In this document: piece by piece, positions 20,135-27,869 of the stretch
How positions within the stretch are numbered: the first letter of the stretch is position 1
Layout of the letters: every line of letters starts with the position of its first letter
Assembly: GCA_036522155.1 (NCBI GenBank)
Contig: DATDGI010000370.1
Coordinates: forward strand, 1-30,719
Length of the DNA stretch: 30,719 bases
Reading direction: 5' to 3'
Origin: UBA9676 sp036522155
Lineage (GTDB): Bacteria; Actinomycetota; Actinomycetes; Streptosporangiales; Streptosporangiaceae
Notes under the pieces: model-generated
Seen by the model: the letters and a program-made list of their open reading frames with translations, nothing else
What the model was told of the DNA's origin: nothing
The model's database searches: none
Program-made: the position numbers and the translations under genes

Positions 20135-20834
20135 CGCCCGCCAGCGCGGGATGGGTCCGCAGCAAGTCGTCCACCTCGGCGAACATCTGCTCGCGCACAG
20201 GGGCGGGCAGGGTGATGACATAGCTGCGGGAGGCGATCATGTCGGTCAGCCCGGCCGGGGTCAGGTGGTGCACCCAGGCCACATCACGCCGTTCCACCGG
20301 CCCGAACGGCGGCCCGACCACAGGTGCCTCGCTGATGCGGCGGCTGCTGGCGTGCGCGCCTTCCCGCCGGCGGGTGATCTCGCCGAGCCGGGCCACCCAT
20401 TCCTCCCGCTCGTCACGGACGTTCCAGAGCAGGCCGAGGCAGCCGCCGGGGGAGAGGACCCGGGCGACCTCAGGCACCGCGGCCGGCAGATCGACCCAGT
20501 GCCACGCCTGGGCCACCAGCACGGCGTCGGCGCTCGCGTCCGGCAGCGGGATCTGCTCGGCCGTGCCGGCCAGGGCCGGGACGCCCGGGACCGCCCGCCG
20601 CAACTGCTCACGCATCTCCGCCAGCGGCTCGACCGCGGTGACCGTCAGGCCCCGGCCGAGCAGCAGGCGGGTGAGCTTCCCCGTGCCGGCCCCCAGGTCA
20701 AGCACCCGTTGGGCACCGTCCGGCAGCAGCCAGTCGATCGCCTCGGCCGGGTAGGGCGGCCGGCCCCGCTCGTAGGCGCCGGCCGCCAGCGCGAACGAGA
20801 CGGCGTGCTCCCGCCGGTAGTCCTCGGGCATCAT
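20076..20834 (-). CDS. Class I SAM-dependent methyltransferase
   Basis: A 252-residue methyltransferase of the UbiE/SmtA-like type. Motif I is RVLDLGAGTGKL (residues 43-54), motif II gives TVTAVEPLAEMREQL, motif III the run DASADAVLVAQAWHWVDLPAAVPEVARVLSPGGCLGLLWN. A C-terminal segment (LPAPVREQMFAEVDDLLRTHPALAG) resembles the substrate cap of small-molecule methyltransferases; the substrate is unknown. Two adjacent ATG codons (20834 and 20831) can start it; GAAACT six bases before the first supports that one. The 3' end overlaps the AlkZ-like gene by 59 bases in convergent orientation. It is divergent from the DUF2891 gene. Confidence 0.9.
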   Translation of the reverse strand: MMPEDYRREHAVSFALAAGAYERGRPPYPAEAIDWLLPDGAQRVLDLGAGTGKLTRLLLGRGLTVTAVEPLAEMREQLRRAVPGVPALAGTAEQIPLPDASADAVLVAQAWHWVDLPAAVPEVARVLSPGGCLGLLWNVRDEREEWVARLGEITRRREGAHASSRRISEAPVVGPPFGPVERRDVAWVHHLTPAGLTDMIASRSYVITLPAPVREQMFAEVDDLLRTHPALAGVSEIALPYVTRCSRARLGG

Positions 20835-20840
20835 GCGCCC

Positions 20841-20846
20841 AGTTTC
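20841..20846 (-). promoter_or_regulatory. Putative -10 hexamer GAAACT (leaderless)
   Basis: On the minus strand GAAACT ends six bases before the ATG at 20834. It keeps only the A2 and T6 positions of the consensus. Confidence 0.35.
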
Positions 20847-20947
20847 GCAGTCCCGCCGCGAACCCGGCCGGTCCACCCGGTCCGCCCCCGGGTTCGTGCG
20901 AGCATGGAACGGCACCGACGGTGGCCAACCAGCACCAGCCGCACCCC

Positions 20948-20954
20948 GAGGAGG
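20948..20954 (+). promoter_or_regulatory. Shine-Dalgarno GAGGAGG
   Basis: GAGGAGG lies six bases before the GTG at 20961 and decides that start. Confidence 0.75.
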
Positions 20955-20960
20955 CGATCC

Positions 20961-21998
20961 GTGGACCTGGCGGCCGAATGGAGCAAGCTGCTGCGCGCCG
21001 AAGCCGCTGGCTACGCCCAGGTGGCGCTGGCCAACATCAAGCGCGAGTTCCCGGCCGACGTGCACCACACCATGACCGGTCCCGGTGACTTCCCCTTCCG
21101 GCCGCGGGCCCGCACCCCGGTCTTCTACGGCAGCCTGGACTGGCATTCCTGCGTGGAGATGCACTGGCTGCTGGTGCGGCTGCTGCGGGCCGCACCGGAG
21201 TCGGTGCCGGCCACGAAGATCCGGAACGCGCTGCGCGGGCAGTTCAGCCTGGTCGCGCTGGAGGCCGAGGCGGACTACATCGCCGGCCCGGGCCGCTGGG
21301 GGCAGCGCCCCTACGGCTGGGGGTGGGCCCTCGCGCTGGTGGACGAGGCCCAGTCCTGGGATGACCCGGACGGCCGGAAGTGGGCGGACGCGATGGCGCC
21401 GCTGGCCGAGGCGATCACGGGCTGCTTCCTGGACTGGCTGCCCAAGGCGACCTACCCGGTCCGTTACGGCGTGCACTCCAACAGCGCGTTCGGCCTGTCG
21501 CGAGCGCTGCCGTTCGCCCGGCAGCGGGCCGAGAGCGGGAACCCGGACCTGCTGACGGCGATCACGGACAAGGCGCTGGCCTGGTACGGCGGCGACACCC
21601 TGTACCCGGGCGGGTGGGAGCCCTCCGGGCACGACTTCCTGTCGCCGGCCCTGACCGAGGCCGAGCTGATGGCGCAGATCTTTCCGCTGGACGAGTTCGC
21701 CGCCTGGCTGTCGGTGTACCTGCCCGGCATCGCCGGCGGCGAGCCGTCCGCGCTGTTCACCCCGGCTGTGGTGTCGGACGCCAGCGACGGCCAGATCGCC
21801 CACCTGCACGGGCTGAACGCCAGCCGGGCCTGGTGCTGGCGGCGGCTGGCCGACTCACTGCCCGCAGGCGACCCGCGCATCGAATCCGCCCTGGCCGCGG
21901 CCAGGACCCACGCCGACGCCGCGCTCCCGCACGTGGTCGGCGACGACTACATGGTGGAGCACTGGCTCGCCTGCTACGCCGTCCTCCTGCTTAGCTGA
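20961..21998 (+). CDS. DUF2891 family protein
   Basis: A 345-residue soluble protein of the DUF2891 family, whose members have an all-helical barrel-like look similar to glycosidase-related (alpha/alpha)6 folds. Visible family blocks are REFPADVHHTMTGPGDF, PVFYGSLDWHSCVEMHWLLVRLLR, RWGQRPYGWGWALAL, YPVRYGVHSNSAFGLSRAL, YPGGWEPSGHDFLSPALTEAELM and DDYMVEHWLACYAVLLL. The conserved His, Glu and Trp pairs (DWHSCVEMHW; PSGHDF) suggest an active site, but no reaction is established. No signal peptide is present, so it should be cytosolic. A GTG start with a strong ribosome-binding site opens the frame. It ends five bases before the toxin-like gene on the other strand. Confidence 0.88.
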   Translation: MDLAAEWSKLLRAEAAGYAQVALANIKREFPADVHHTMTGPGDFPFRPRARTPVFYGSLDWHSCVEMHWLLVRLLRAAPESVPATKIRNALRGQFSLVALEAEADYIAGPGRWGQRPYGWGWALALVDEAQSWDDPDGRKWADAMAPLAEAITGCFLDWLPKATYPVRYGVHSNSAFGLSRALPFARQRAESGNPDLLTAITDKALAWYGGDTLYPGGWEPSGHDFLSPALTEAELMAQIFPLDEFAAWLSVYLPGIAGGEPSALFTPAVVSDASDGQIAHLHGLNASRAWCWRRLADSLPAGDPRIESALAAARTHADAALPHVVGDDYMVEHWLACYAVLLLS

Positions 21999-22003
21999 GC
22001 CGA

Positions 22004-22354
22004 TCACTCGGTGGCTTTGGGGTGCCGGGCAGCTGCGTGCGTTACCCACACCGTGCGTCGGCTGTCATCAATGGCGTACCAGATGCGGCCTCCGCCGGTT
22101 ACCTCGATCTGCCACTGCTCCAGATCGCGGCCCTCGACGAGCCTGGTGCTGAACTCACCGCGAAGGCGCGTGTGCCTGCTGTCGGCAGGGGGGCGGGGAT
22201 TCGTGCGCATCTGTAACCACGCACTGTGTGTGTTGCCGGGAGCCTGCTGGCAGAGGGCATCCCAGCCCTTGCCCGCGTCGTTCGTGGCGAAGCGCACTTC
22301 CCATCCGCCCGGCGGCGCAGGCGGTGCGACTCTTTCCCGCCGTTTGGGGCTCAT
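22004..22354 (-). CDS. Putative RelE-superfamily toxin of a toxin-antitoxin pair
   Basis: A 116-residue basic protein. The N-terminus PPGGWEVRFATNDAGKGWDALCQQAPGNTHSAW and the C-terminus LEQWQIEVTGGGRIWYAIDDSRRTVWVTHAAARHPKATE have the strand order of RelE/ParE/HigB-like toxins: an aromatic strand WQIEV, then RIWYAIDD, then the final VWVTHAAARH with basic residues. If active it would cleave mRNA or poison gyrase; the sequence does not say which. It is encoded after its putative antitoxin with a 4-base overlap (ATGA), the usual antitoxin-first order. The base composition is noticeably lower in GC than the flanking genes. The family assignment rests on pattern recognition and genetic context. 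Confidence 0.7.
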   Translation of the reverse strand: MSPKRRERVAPPAPPGGWEVRFATNDAGKGWDALCQQAPGNTHSAWLQMRTNPRPPADSRHTRLRGEFSTRLVEGRDLEQWQIEVTGGGRIWYAIDDSRRTVWVTHAAARHPKATE

Positions 22355-22770
22355 CCGTGGAAGGGCTCGGGAACGGGCCCAGAGTCGGCAACGGGTGCTC
22401 TGAGTGCCTGGATGAGGGCCGGGTCTGCGTAGATGTCAGCGGTAGCCCGCCAGCCCGTGATGACCTGGTCGACCATCTCCGCTGACTCAGTGCCGAATGC
22501 CTCTCGCAGTTCGCGCGCGAATGCCTTGAGCTCGTGTGGCGGGAGGGAGTGCGCCCAGGGGAAGACTGCCGGAAGCGTTGCGGCGAGCCCAGGAGAGTAC
22601 TCGCTAGTCAGCAGCGCCAGGAGTCGGTTGAAGACCTCTAGGAGCGCCTCGGGGACGATCGCGGCCACACGCTCACCCTGAATGGTGATGTGGGTAACCA
22701 CGCCGCGGCGGGCGTTGTCCATGGCGCTGACCAGGGTGTCGGCCGGCAGCTCAGGCGCAGGCTCGCTCAT
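22351..22770 (-). CDS. Putative Phd/YefM-type antitoxin, C-terminally extended
   Basis: A 139-residue acidic protein. The N-terminal part (ADTLVSAMDNARRGVVTHITIQGERVAAIVPEALLEVFNRLL) fits the Phd/YefM DNA-binding antitoxin pattern, with the strand ITIQGERVAAIVP as the clearest signature. Phd proteins are usually 70-90 residues long; here about 85 further residues (AATLPAVFPWAHSLPPHELKAFARELREAFG...) follow, possibly the toxin-neutralising part. It overlaps the toxin start by four bases. A -10 element and a tandem 7-base repeat lie just upstream, which suits conditional autoregulation by the pair. Codon use is AT-richer than in neighbouring genes (for example TCT, AGT, CTA codons), a sign of recent acquisition. 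Confidence 0.7.
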   Translation of the reverse strand: MSEPAPELPADTLVSAMDNARRGVVTHITIQGERVAAIVPEALLEVFNRLLALLTSEYSPGLAATLPAVFPWAHSLPPHELKAFARELREAFGTESAEMVDQVITGWRATADIYADPALIQALRAPVADSGPVPEPFHG

Positions 22771-22776
22771 ACCCTC

Positions 22777-22782
22777 AGCATA
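22777..22782 (-). promoter_or_regulatory. Putative -10 hexamer TATGCT (leaderless)
   Basis: On the minus strand TATGCT ends six bases before the antitoxin ATG at 22770. Confidence 0.55.
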
Positions 22783-22796
22783 AGCGGATAGCGGAT
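22783..22796 (-). promoter_or_regulatory. Tandem 7-base repeat next to the antitoxin promoter
   Basis: AGCGGAT occurs twice in a row (22783-22789, 22790-22796), directly abutting the -10 on its upstream side. Possible antitoxin-toxin operator. Confidence 0.4.
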
Positions 22797-22808
22797 TGGG
22801 GGACGTAG

Positions 22809-22858
22809 ACGCGGTGTCATGTTCCGATTCGCGACGTGACGGCCCCTGACACCTGCGT
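22809..22858. terminator. Imperfect inverted repeat after nadE: possible terminator or scar
   Basis: ACGCGGTGTCA (22809-22819) pairs with TGACACCTGCGT (22847-22858) through 11 pairs and one bulge, around a 27-base loop. It is 19 bases beyond the nadE stop in its direction of transcription. The long loop and missing T-run make a normal terminator doubtful. Confidence 0.35.
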
Positions 22859-22876
22859 CCTGAGAATCATCACGGA

Positions 22877-24730
22877 TCACGAACGGAGCGGCTGGGCGGG
22901 GGTGGGTTCGCGCCAGTGGCTGGTGATCGGCAGACGGCGATCGCGGCCGAAATTGCGCGGGGTGATCTTCGGGCCGGGTGGGTACTGGCGGCGCTTGTAC
23001 TCGGCCCGGTCCACCATCGCGATCACCCGGTCAACCAGGGCCGGGTCGTGCCCAGCCGCGACCAGTTCGGCCGCTCCCATGTCCTCGACCACGTAGTCGT
23101 TGAGCACCGCGTCCAGCACCGCGTAGTCGGGCAGCGTGTCGGTGTCGAGCTGGCCGGGGGCCAGTTCGGCGCTGGGCGGCTTGCTGATCGAGTTCTCCGG
23201 GATGGGCGGGGCCTGGCCGTGGCGGGTCGCTTCCTCGTTCCGCCACCGGGCCAGTTCCCAGACCAGCGTCTTCGGCACGTCCTTGATGGGGGCGAACCCG
23301 CCCGCCGAGTCGCCGTACAGGGTGGAGTACCCGGTGGCGATCTCGCTCTTGTTGCCGGTGGTCAGTACCAGGTGGCCGGCCTGGTTGGACAGTGACATGA
23401 GAATGACGCCGCGCACCCGGGCCTGGAGGTTCTCGGCGGCCAGCCCGGCCAGGGCCAGTTCGGCCTGGAACGCGTCCACCATCGCGGCGATGGGCACCGT
23501 CCGGCCGTACAGGCCCTGCCGCTTGACCAGATCCTCGGCGTCGGCGACCGAGTGGGGGGAGGAGTACGGGCTCGGCATCAGCACCGCGTGCACCAGATCG
23601 GGGCCGATCGCGTCGGCGGCGATCGTCGCGGTCAGGGCCGAGTCGATCCCGCCGGACAGGCCGAGGATGACCGAGGCGAACCGGTTCTTGCGCACGTAGT
23701 CCCTGACCCCGGTGACCAGGGCCGCGTACACCTCGGCCAGCGGGGACAGCCGCGGCCACACCGGGCCGCGGCCAGGATCCGCCGGAGCGGGGCCAGCAAC
23801 CGCCGGGCCGGGGCCACCCGGGCCGCCCGGTGCGGGGGCCGAGCCGGCCGGGACGGCGACCCGGTGGATGGCCATCCAGGTGCCGTCCTGGGCATTGGCC
23901 GCCTCGTCGGCGGGCAGCGGCCCAGCGGCGGGCAGGTCCAGGTCCGCGACGACCAGCGCCTCCTCGAACTGCGGCCCCCGGGCGAGCAGCCGCCCGGCCG
24001 CGTCCACGATGATCGAGTCGCCGTCGAAGACCAGCTCGTCCTGGCCGCCCATCATGTTGACGTAGGCGAGGGTGGCGCCCGCCTCGCCCGCCCGGCGCAC
24101 GCACAGGTCCAGCCGCGCGCTGTCCTTGCCCCGCTCATACGGCGAGGCGTTCGGCACCACCAGCAGCCCCGCGCCCGCCTGCCGGGTGACCGCCACCGGG
24201 CCGCCGTCCTGCCACAGGTCCTCGCAGATGGCGATGGCGACGTCCACCGCCGGCCCGGACGGCCCGCCGGTGGGGAGCCGGAACACCGGCAGCCGGTCGC
24301 CGGGCACGAAATACCGGTACTCGTCGAACACCCCGTAGTTCGGCAGGTGGTGCTTGGCCGTGGTGACCAGCACCGCGCCGCCGTGCAGCAGCGCCGCCGC
24401 GTTCTGCGCCCCGCTGGCGGGCTGGCCCACCCGGGCCGCCGGCCCGCGGTGCCGGCCAAGGTAGCCGGTGACGACCGCGACGCCGCCCAGGCCCTCGCCG
24501 GCCAGCCGGGCCGCGGTGGCCGCTAGCGCGTCGATGGAGGCGGACACGAACGAGGCGCGCAGGGCCAGGTCTTCCACCGGGTAGCCGGTCAGCATCATCT
24601 CCGGGAACACCACCAGGCCCGCGCCACGGGCCGCGGCGCGGCGGGTCCAGGTCACGATCGCGTCCGCGTTCCCGGCCAGGTCGCCGACTGTGGAATTGAC
24701 CTGGGCCAGAGCTATCCGGAGCCGGGGCAC
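22877..24730 (-). CDS. nadE: Glutamine-dependent NAD+ synthetase
   Basis: A 617-residue two-domain cytosolic enzyme that makes NAD+ from deamido-NAD+, ATP and glutamine. The N-terminal nitrilase-type glutaminase domain has catalytic Glu44 (VFPEMMLTGYP), Lys126 (TTAKHHLPNYG) and Cys169 (AIAICEDLWQDGG). The C-terminal synthetase domain has the ATP-pyrophosphatase loop LGLSGGIDSALT (Ser359 to Ser364) plus TGNKSEIATGYSTLYGD and PPSAELAPGQLD. The domains are joined by a Gly/Pro/Ala-rich stretch (about residues 294-327) that looks longer than usual. The GTG start at 24730 gives a normal N-terminus and has TAGGGT six bases upstream. It precedes the toxin-antitoxin operon on the same strand. Confidence 0.96.
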   Translation of the reverse strand: MPRLRIALAQVNSTVGDLAGNADAIVTWTRRAAARGAGLVVFPEMMLTGYPVEDLALRASFVSASIDALAATAARLAGEGLGGVAVVTGYLGRHRGPAARVGQPASGAQNAAALLHGGAVLVTTAKHHLPNYGVFDEYRYFVPGDRLPVFRLPTGGPSGPAVDVAIAICEDLWQDGGPVAVTRQAGAGLLVVPNASPYERGKDSARLDLCVRRAGEAGATLAYVNMMGGQDELVFDGDSIIVDAAGRLLARGPQFEEALVVADLDLPAAGPLPADEAANAQDGTWMAIHRVAVPAGSAPAPGGPGGPGPAVAGPAPADPGRGPVWPRLSPLAEVYAALVTGVRDYVRKNRFASVILGLSGGIDSALTATIAADAIGPDLVHAVLMPSPYSSPHSVADAEDLVKRQGLYGRTVPIAAMVDAFQAELALAGLAAENLQARVRGVILMSLSNQAGHLVLTTGNKSEIATGYSTLYGDSAGGFAPIKDVPKTLVWELARWRNEEATRHGQAPPIPENSISKPPSAELAPGQLDTDTLPDYAVLDAVLNDYVVEDMGAAELVAAGHDPALVDRVIAMVDRAEYKRRQYPPGPKITPRNFGRDRRLPITSHWREPTPAQPLRS

Positions 24731-24736
24731 ACAATC

Positions 24737-24742
24737 ACCCTA
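24737..24742 (-). promoter_or_regulatory. Putative -10 hexamer TAGGGT (leaderless)
   Basis: On the minus strand TAGGGT ends six bases before the GTG at 24730, and it supports this GTG as the nadE start. Confidence 0.55.
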
Positions 24743-24764
24743 TGCGGCAGTGCCCCCAGCGGCG

Positions 24765-26414
24765 TCAGGCCGGGACCTCCGGCACGAGCAGGCAGGAGTC
24801 GAACCGGCCGCCGGTGTGGATCACATGCGGGCCCCGGTTGACGCTGTCGTCGTGGAGCGGCTGCACCAGCGGCCGTGGTTGGCGGTGGATGTCCCGGCCC
24901 TGGACGGTCAGCCGCAGCGTCTCGCCCGACCCGAAATGCGTCCCGGACGGCAGGATCTCGATGTCCAGCGGCATGATCTCGCCCGGCCCGGGCGGCAGTT
25001 CCCGCTGATGCGCCAGCACCGGCTGCCACGGGGCGGACCGCGCCGGGTCGAGTTCGCGGTGCGACGCCCGGATCCAGCCGAGCGCGACCGGCCCGTCCTC
25101 GAACACCGCGTACCAGGGGAAGCCGACCCGGTCCCCGTAGCGGTCCAGCTTGTCCAGCGCGACGAACACGTCCAGGTCGGGCGCCTCCGGCGCGGACATC
25201 CACAGCCGCAGCATGGCGTGGCCGGCCAGCTCGGTGCTGCGCTCGAAACGCAGGTCGAAGACGGCCCGGCCGCGGTCCCGGCCGGCCTGCTCGCTGTCGT
25301 AGGACACCGACGCCACCGCGGCCGGCGGGTCCGGCTGCAGCCGCCCTGATCCGGCATCCAGGAACAGCCGCCGGTACTCCGTGCCGGGCAGCGGCCAGTC
25401 CGCCGCGGACCGGACGGTCCCGCTGTGGCCACGCTCGCGGACCTGGTAGCGCACCCGCGGCCAAGACGTCACCGGCGTATCGGCGCCCTTGAGGAAGTGA
25501 TCGAAGAACTCCTGCTGCCGCCGCAGGCTCTCCGGTGCGTAGTAGTAGCCCCACTTCTTGCCGCCGTGCGCGTCCAGCCACTTGTGCGCGGACGAGATCC
25601 GCCGGAAGCCCTCGAACGTGCCGCGGGTGTGCAGGCCCTGATCGGACCAGCTGGCGACGACGAAGGCGGGCACGGTGATCCGCGCCAGGTCCGCCACCTT
25701 GCTGGCCCAGAACTCGTCGTGGAACGGGTGCGCGGCGGTTTCCGCGGCCAGGTCCTCCACCAGCTGCGTGCCGTAGCCCCACCGCTGGCAGATGTACGGC
25801 CAGAACGAGGTCTCCGGGATGCCGCCGTGCCTCGCCACCTCCCGGTAGGTGTCGCTCCAGCCTTCCCACGGGTTGATGGCGGCCAGATGCGGCGGGCAGG
25901 TGGCGGCGACCGACCACTGCACCGAGGTCAGGTAGGACACGCCCGACATGCCGACCCGGCCGTTGCTCCACGGCTGCGCCGCGGCCCATTCGATGAGGTC
26001 GTGGCCGCAGGCCGCCTCCTCGGGCGACAGGAACGTGGCGTCGCCGCCGGAGTACCAGGTGCCGGGCATGTCCGCGTTCACCACGGCGTAACCGCGTGCG
26101 GTCCAGTACACCGGGTCGGGCGACTCGAACGCGGTGTAATCCGACAGTTGGCCTGGCGCCACCCCGCCGTCCGGGTACCGCTCGGTGATCTGGCCCACCG
26201 CGTGCTTGCCGTAGGGGCTCCAGGCGACCAGCGGCGGCGCGGGCCGCTCGTCCGCGGGCCGGAACACGTCGGCGTAGACGGTCACGCCACCCCGGACCGG
26301 CACCGGGACGTCCCGCTCGATGATCATGGCCCCGTCGGTCAGGCGGCGGTACTGCGGCGGTGCCGCGCCGCGGTCCGCCGGGCTCCCGGTGGGTGGCCGG
26401 AAAAGGTAGTCCAT
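24765..26414 (-). CDS. CocE/NonD-family (peptidase S15) alpha/beta hydrolase
   Basis: A 549-residue hydrolase of the X-Pro dipeptidyl-peptidase (S15)/cocaine esterase family. The alpha/beta-hydrolase domain shows the nucleophile Ser160 in GMSGVSYLTSVQW, Asp258 in VASWSDQGLHTRG, and His283 in HKWLDAHGGKKW; Tyr68 in WSPYGKH is in the oxyanion position seen in cocaine esterase. A C-terminal jelly-roll domain (from about residue 330, with LPGTEYRRLFLD and GHAMLRLWMSAPEAPDLDVFVALD) completes the family layout. Peptidase, esterase and acylase activities all occur in it, so the substrate is open. No signal peptide is present. A GGAGG ribosome-binding site precedes the ATG. It lies 34 bases upstream of nadE on the same strand. 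Confidence 0.9.
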   Translation of the reverse strand: MDYLFRPPTGSPADRGAAPPQYRRLTDGAMIIERDVPVPVRGGVTVYADVFRPADERPAPPLVAWSPYGKHAVGQITERYPDGGVAPGQLSDYTAFESPDPVYWTARGYAVVNADMPGTWYSGGDATFLSPEEAACGHDLIEWAAAQPWSNGRVGMSGVSYLTSVQWSVAATCPPHLAAINPWEGWSDTYREVARHGGIPETSFWPYICQRWGYGTQLVEDLAAETAAHPFHDEFWASKVADLARITVPAFVVASWSDQGLHTRGTFEGFRRISSAHKWLDAHGGKKWGYYYAPESLRRQQEFFDHFLKGADTPVTSWPRVRYQVRERGHSGTVRSAADWPLPGTEYRRLFLDAGSGRLQPDPPAAVASVSYDSEQAGRDRGRAVFDLRFERSTELAGHAMLRLWMSAPEAPDLDVFVALDKLDRYGDRVGFPWYAVFEDGPVALGWIRASHRELDPARSAPWQPVLAHQRELPPGPGEIMPLDIEILPSGTHFGSGETLRLTVQGRDIHRQPRPLVQPLHDDSVNRGPHVIHTGGRFDSCLLVPEVPA

Positions 26415-26418
26415 CCCG

Positions 26419-26423
26419 CCTCC
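26419..26423 (-). promoter_or_regulatory. Shine-Dalgarno GGAGG
   Basis: On the minus strand GGAGG lies four bases before the ATG at 26414, in the 96-base divergent gap to glnA2. Confidence 0.6.
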
Positions 26424-26510
26424 GCCCGGTGCCGATATGCGCTGCCGATGCTAGCGCCGCGGCGGGGTATGTAACCCGCCGGAAACACTGAACTGCGAGG
26501 ATAGGCGGTC

Positions 26511-27869
26511 ATGGACAGACAGGAAGAGTTCGTGCTCCGGACCCTGGAGGAGCGGGACATCCGTTTTGTCCGATTGTGGTTCACCGACGTGCTCGGTTTC
26601 CTCAAGTCGGTCGCGGTCGCCCCGGCCGAGCTTGAAGGCGCGTTCGCGGAGGGCATCGGCTTCGACGGCTCGGCGGTGGAGGGCTTCGCCCGGATCTACG
26701 AGGCCGACATGATCGCCAAGCCGGACCCGTCCACGTTCCAGCTGCTGCCCTGGCGCGGCGAGGCCGGGGTCGGCCGGATGTTCTGCGACATCCTCATGCC
26801 GGACGGCACGGCGTCCTACGCCGACCCGCGTTACGTGCTCAAGCGCGCGCTCAGCCACGCCGCCGAGCTGGGCTTCACCTTCTACACCCATCCGGAGATC
26901 GAGTTCTTCCTGCTCAAGGAGAAGCCCGAGCCGGGCAGCCAGCCGCAGCCGATCGACTCCGGCGGGTACTTCGACCACACCCCGCACAGCATCGCCCACG
27001 ACTTCCGGCACGTCTCGCTGCAGATGCTGGAGTCGATGGGCATCTCGGTGGAGTACAGCCACCACGAGGGCGCCCCCGGCCAGCAGGAGATCGACCTGCG
27101 TTACGCCGACGCGCTGACCACCGCCGACAACGTCATGTCGTTCCGGCTGGTGATGAAGGAGGTCGCGCTCCAGCAGGGGGTGTACGCGTCGTTCATGCCC
27201 AAGCCGTTCACCGACCACCCCGGCTCGGGCATGCACACCCACATGTCGCTGTTCGAGGGCGACCGCAACGCGTTCTACGAGCCTGGCGCGGAGTTCCAGC
27301 TGTCGAAGGTGGGCCGGGCGTTCATCGCCGGCCTGCTGAAGCACGCCGCCGAGATCACCGCGGTCACCAACCAGTGGGTGAACTCCTACAAGCGGCTGTG
27401 GGGCGCGGCCGAGCGCACCGCCGGGGCCGGCGGCGAAGCCCCCGCCTACATCTGCTGGGGGCACAACAACCGTTCCGCCCTGATCCGCGTGCCCATGTAC
27501 AAGCCGCAGAAGGGGAACGCCACCCGGATCGAGTTCCGCTCGCTCGACTCGGCCTGCAACCCCTACCTGGCGTTCGCGGTCATCCTGGCCGCCGGGCTGA
27601 AGGGGATCGAGGCCGGCTACGAGCTGCCGCCCGGCGCCGAGGACGACGTGTGGGCGCTCACCTCGGCCGAGCGGCACGTGCTCGGGATCGGGCCGCTGCC
27701 GCAGAGCCTGGACGAGGCGATCACGGTCATGCGGAGCAGCGAACTGGTGGCCGAGACCCTCGGTGAGCACGTGTTCGACTTCTTCCTGCGCAACAAGCGG
27801 GAGGAGTGGCGCGAGTACCGCCACCAGGTCACCCAGTTCGAGCTCGACCGCTACCTGCCGGTCCTGTGA
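26511..27869 (+). CDS. glnA2: Glutamine synthetase-family ligase, GlnA2 type
   Basis: A 452-residue type I glutamine synthetase-fold enzyme, near-identical in its opening (MDRQEEFVLRTLEERDIRFVRLWFTDVLGFLKSV) to mycobacterial GlnA2. Metal and substrate residues are present: Glu129 and Glu131 (HPEIEFF), Glu186 and Glu193 (HHEGAPGQQEIDL), HTHMSLF, NNRSALIRVP and RIEFRSLDSACNPYLAF. The usual adenylylation site NLY is replaced by DVW (Trp381), so GlnE should not regulate it. From memory, Streptomyces GlnA2-type enzymes can glutamylate polyamines, so plain ammonium assimilation is not certain. GAGGAT eight bases before the ATG could be a -10 or a ribosome site. The stop overlaps the peptidase start by four bases. 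Confidence 0.95.
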   Translation: MDRQEEFVLRTLEERDIRFVRLWFTDVLGFLKSVAVAPAELEGAFAEGIGFDGSAVEGFARIYEADMIAKPDPSTFQLLPWRGEAGVGRMFCDILMPDGTASYADPRYVLKRALSHAAELGFTFYTHPEIEFFLLKEKPEPGSQPQPIDSGGYFDHTPHSIAHDFRHVSLQMLESMGISVEYSHHEGAPGQQEIDLRYADALTTADNVMSFRLVMKEVALQQGVYASFMPKPFTDHPGSGMHTHMSLFEGDRNAFYEPGAEFQLSKVGRAFIAGLLKHAAEITAVTNQWVNSYKRLWGAAERTAGAGGEAPAYICWGHNNRSALIRVPMYKPQKGNATRIEFRSLDSACNPYLAFAVILAAGLKGIEAGYELPPGAEDDVWALTSAERHVLGIGPLPQSLDEAITVMRSSELVAETLGEHVFDFFLRNKREEWREYRHQVTQFELDRYLPVL

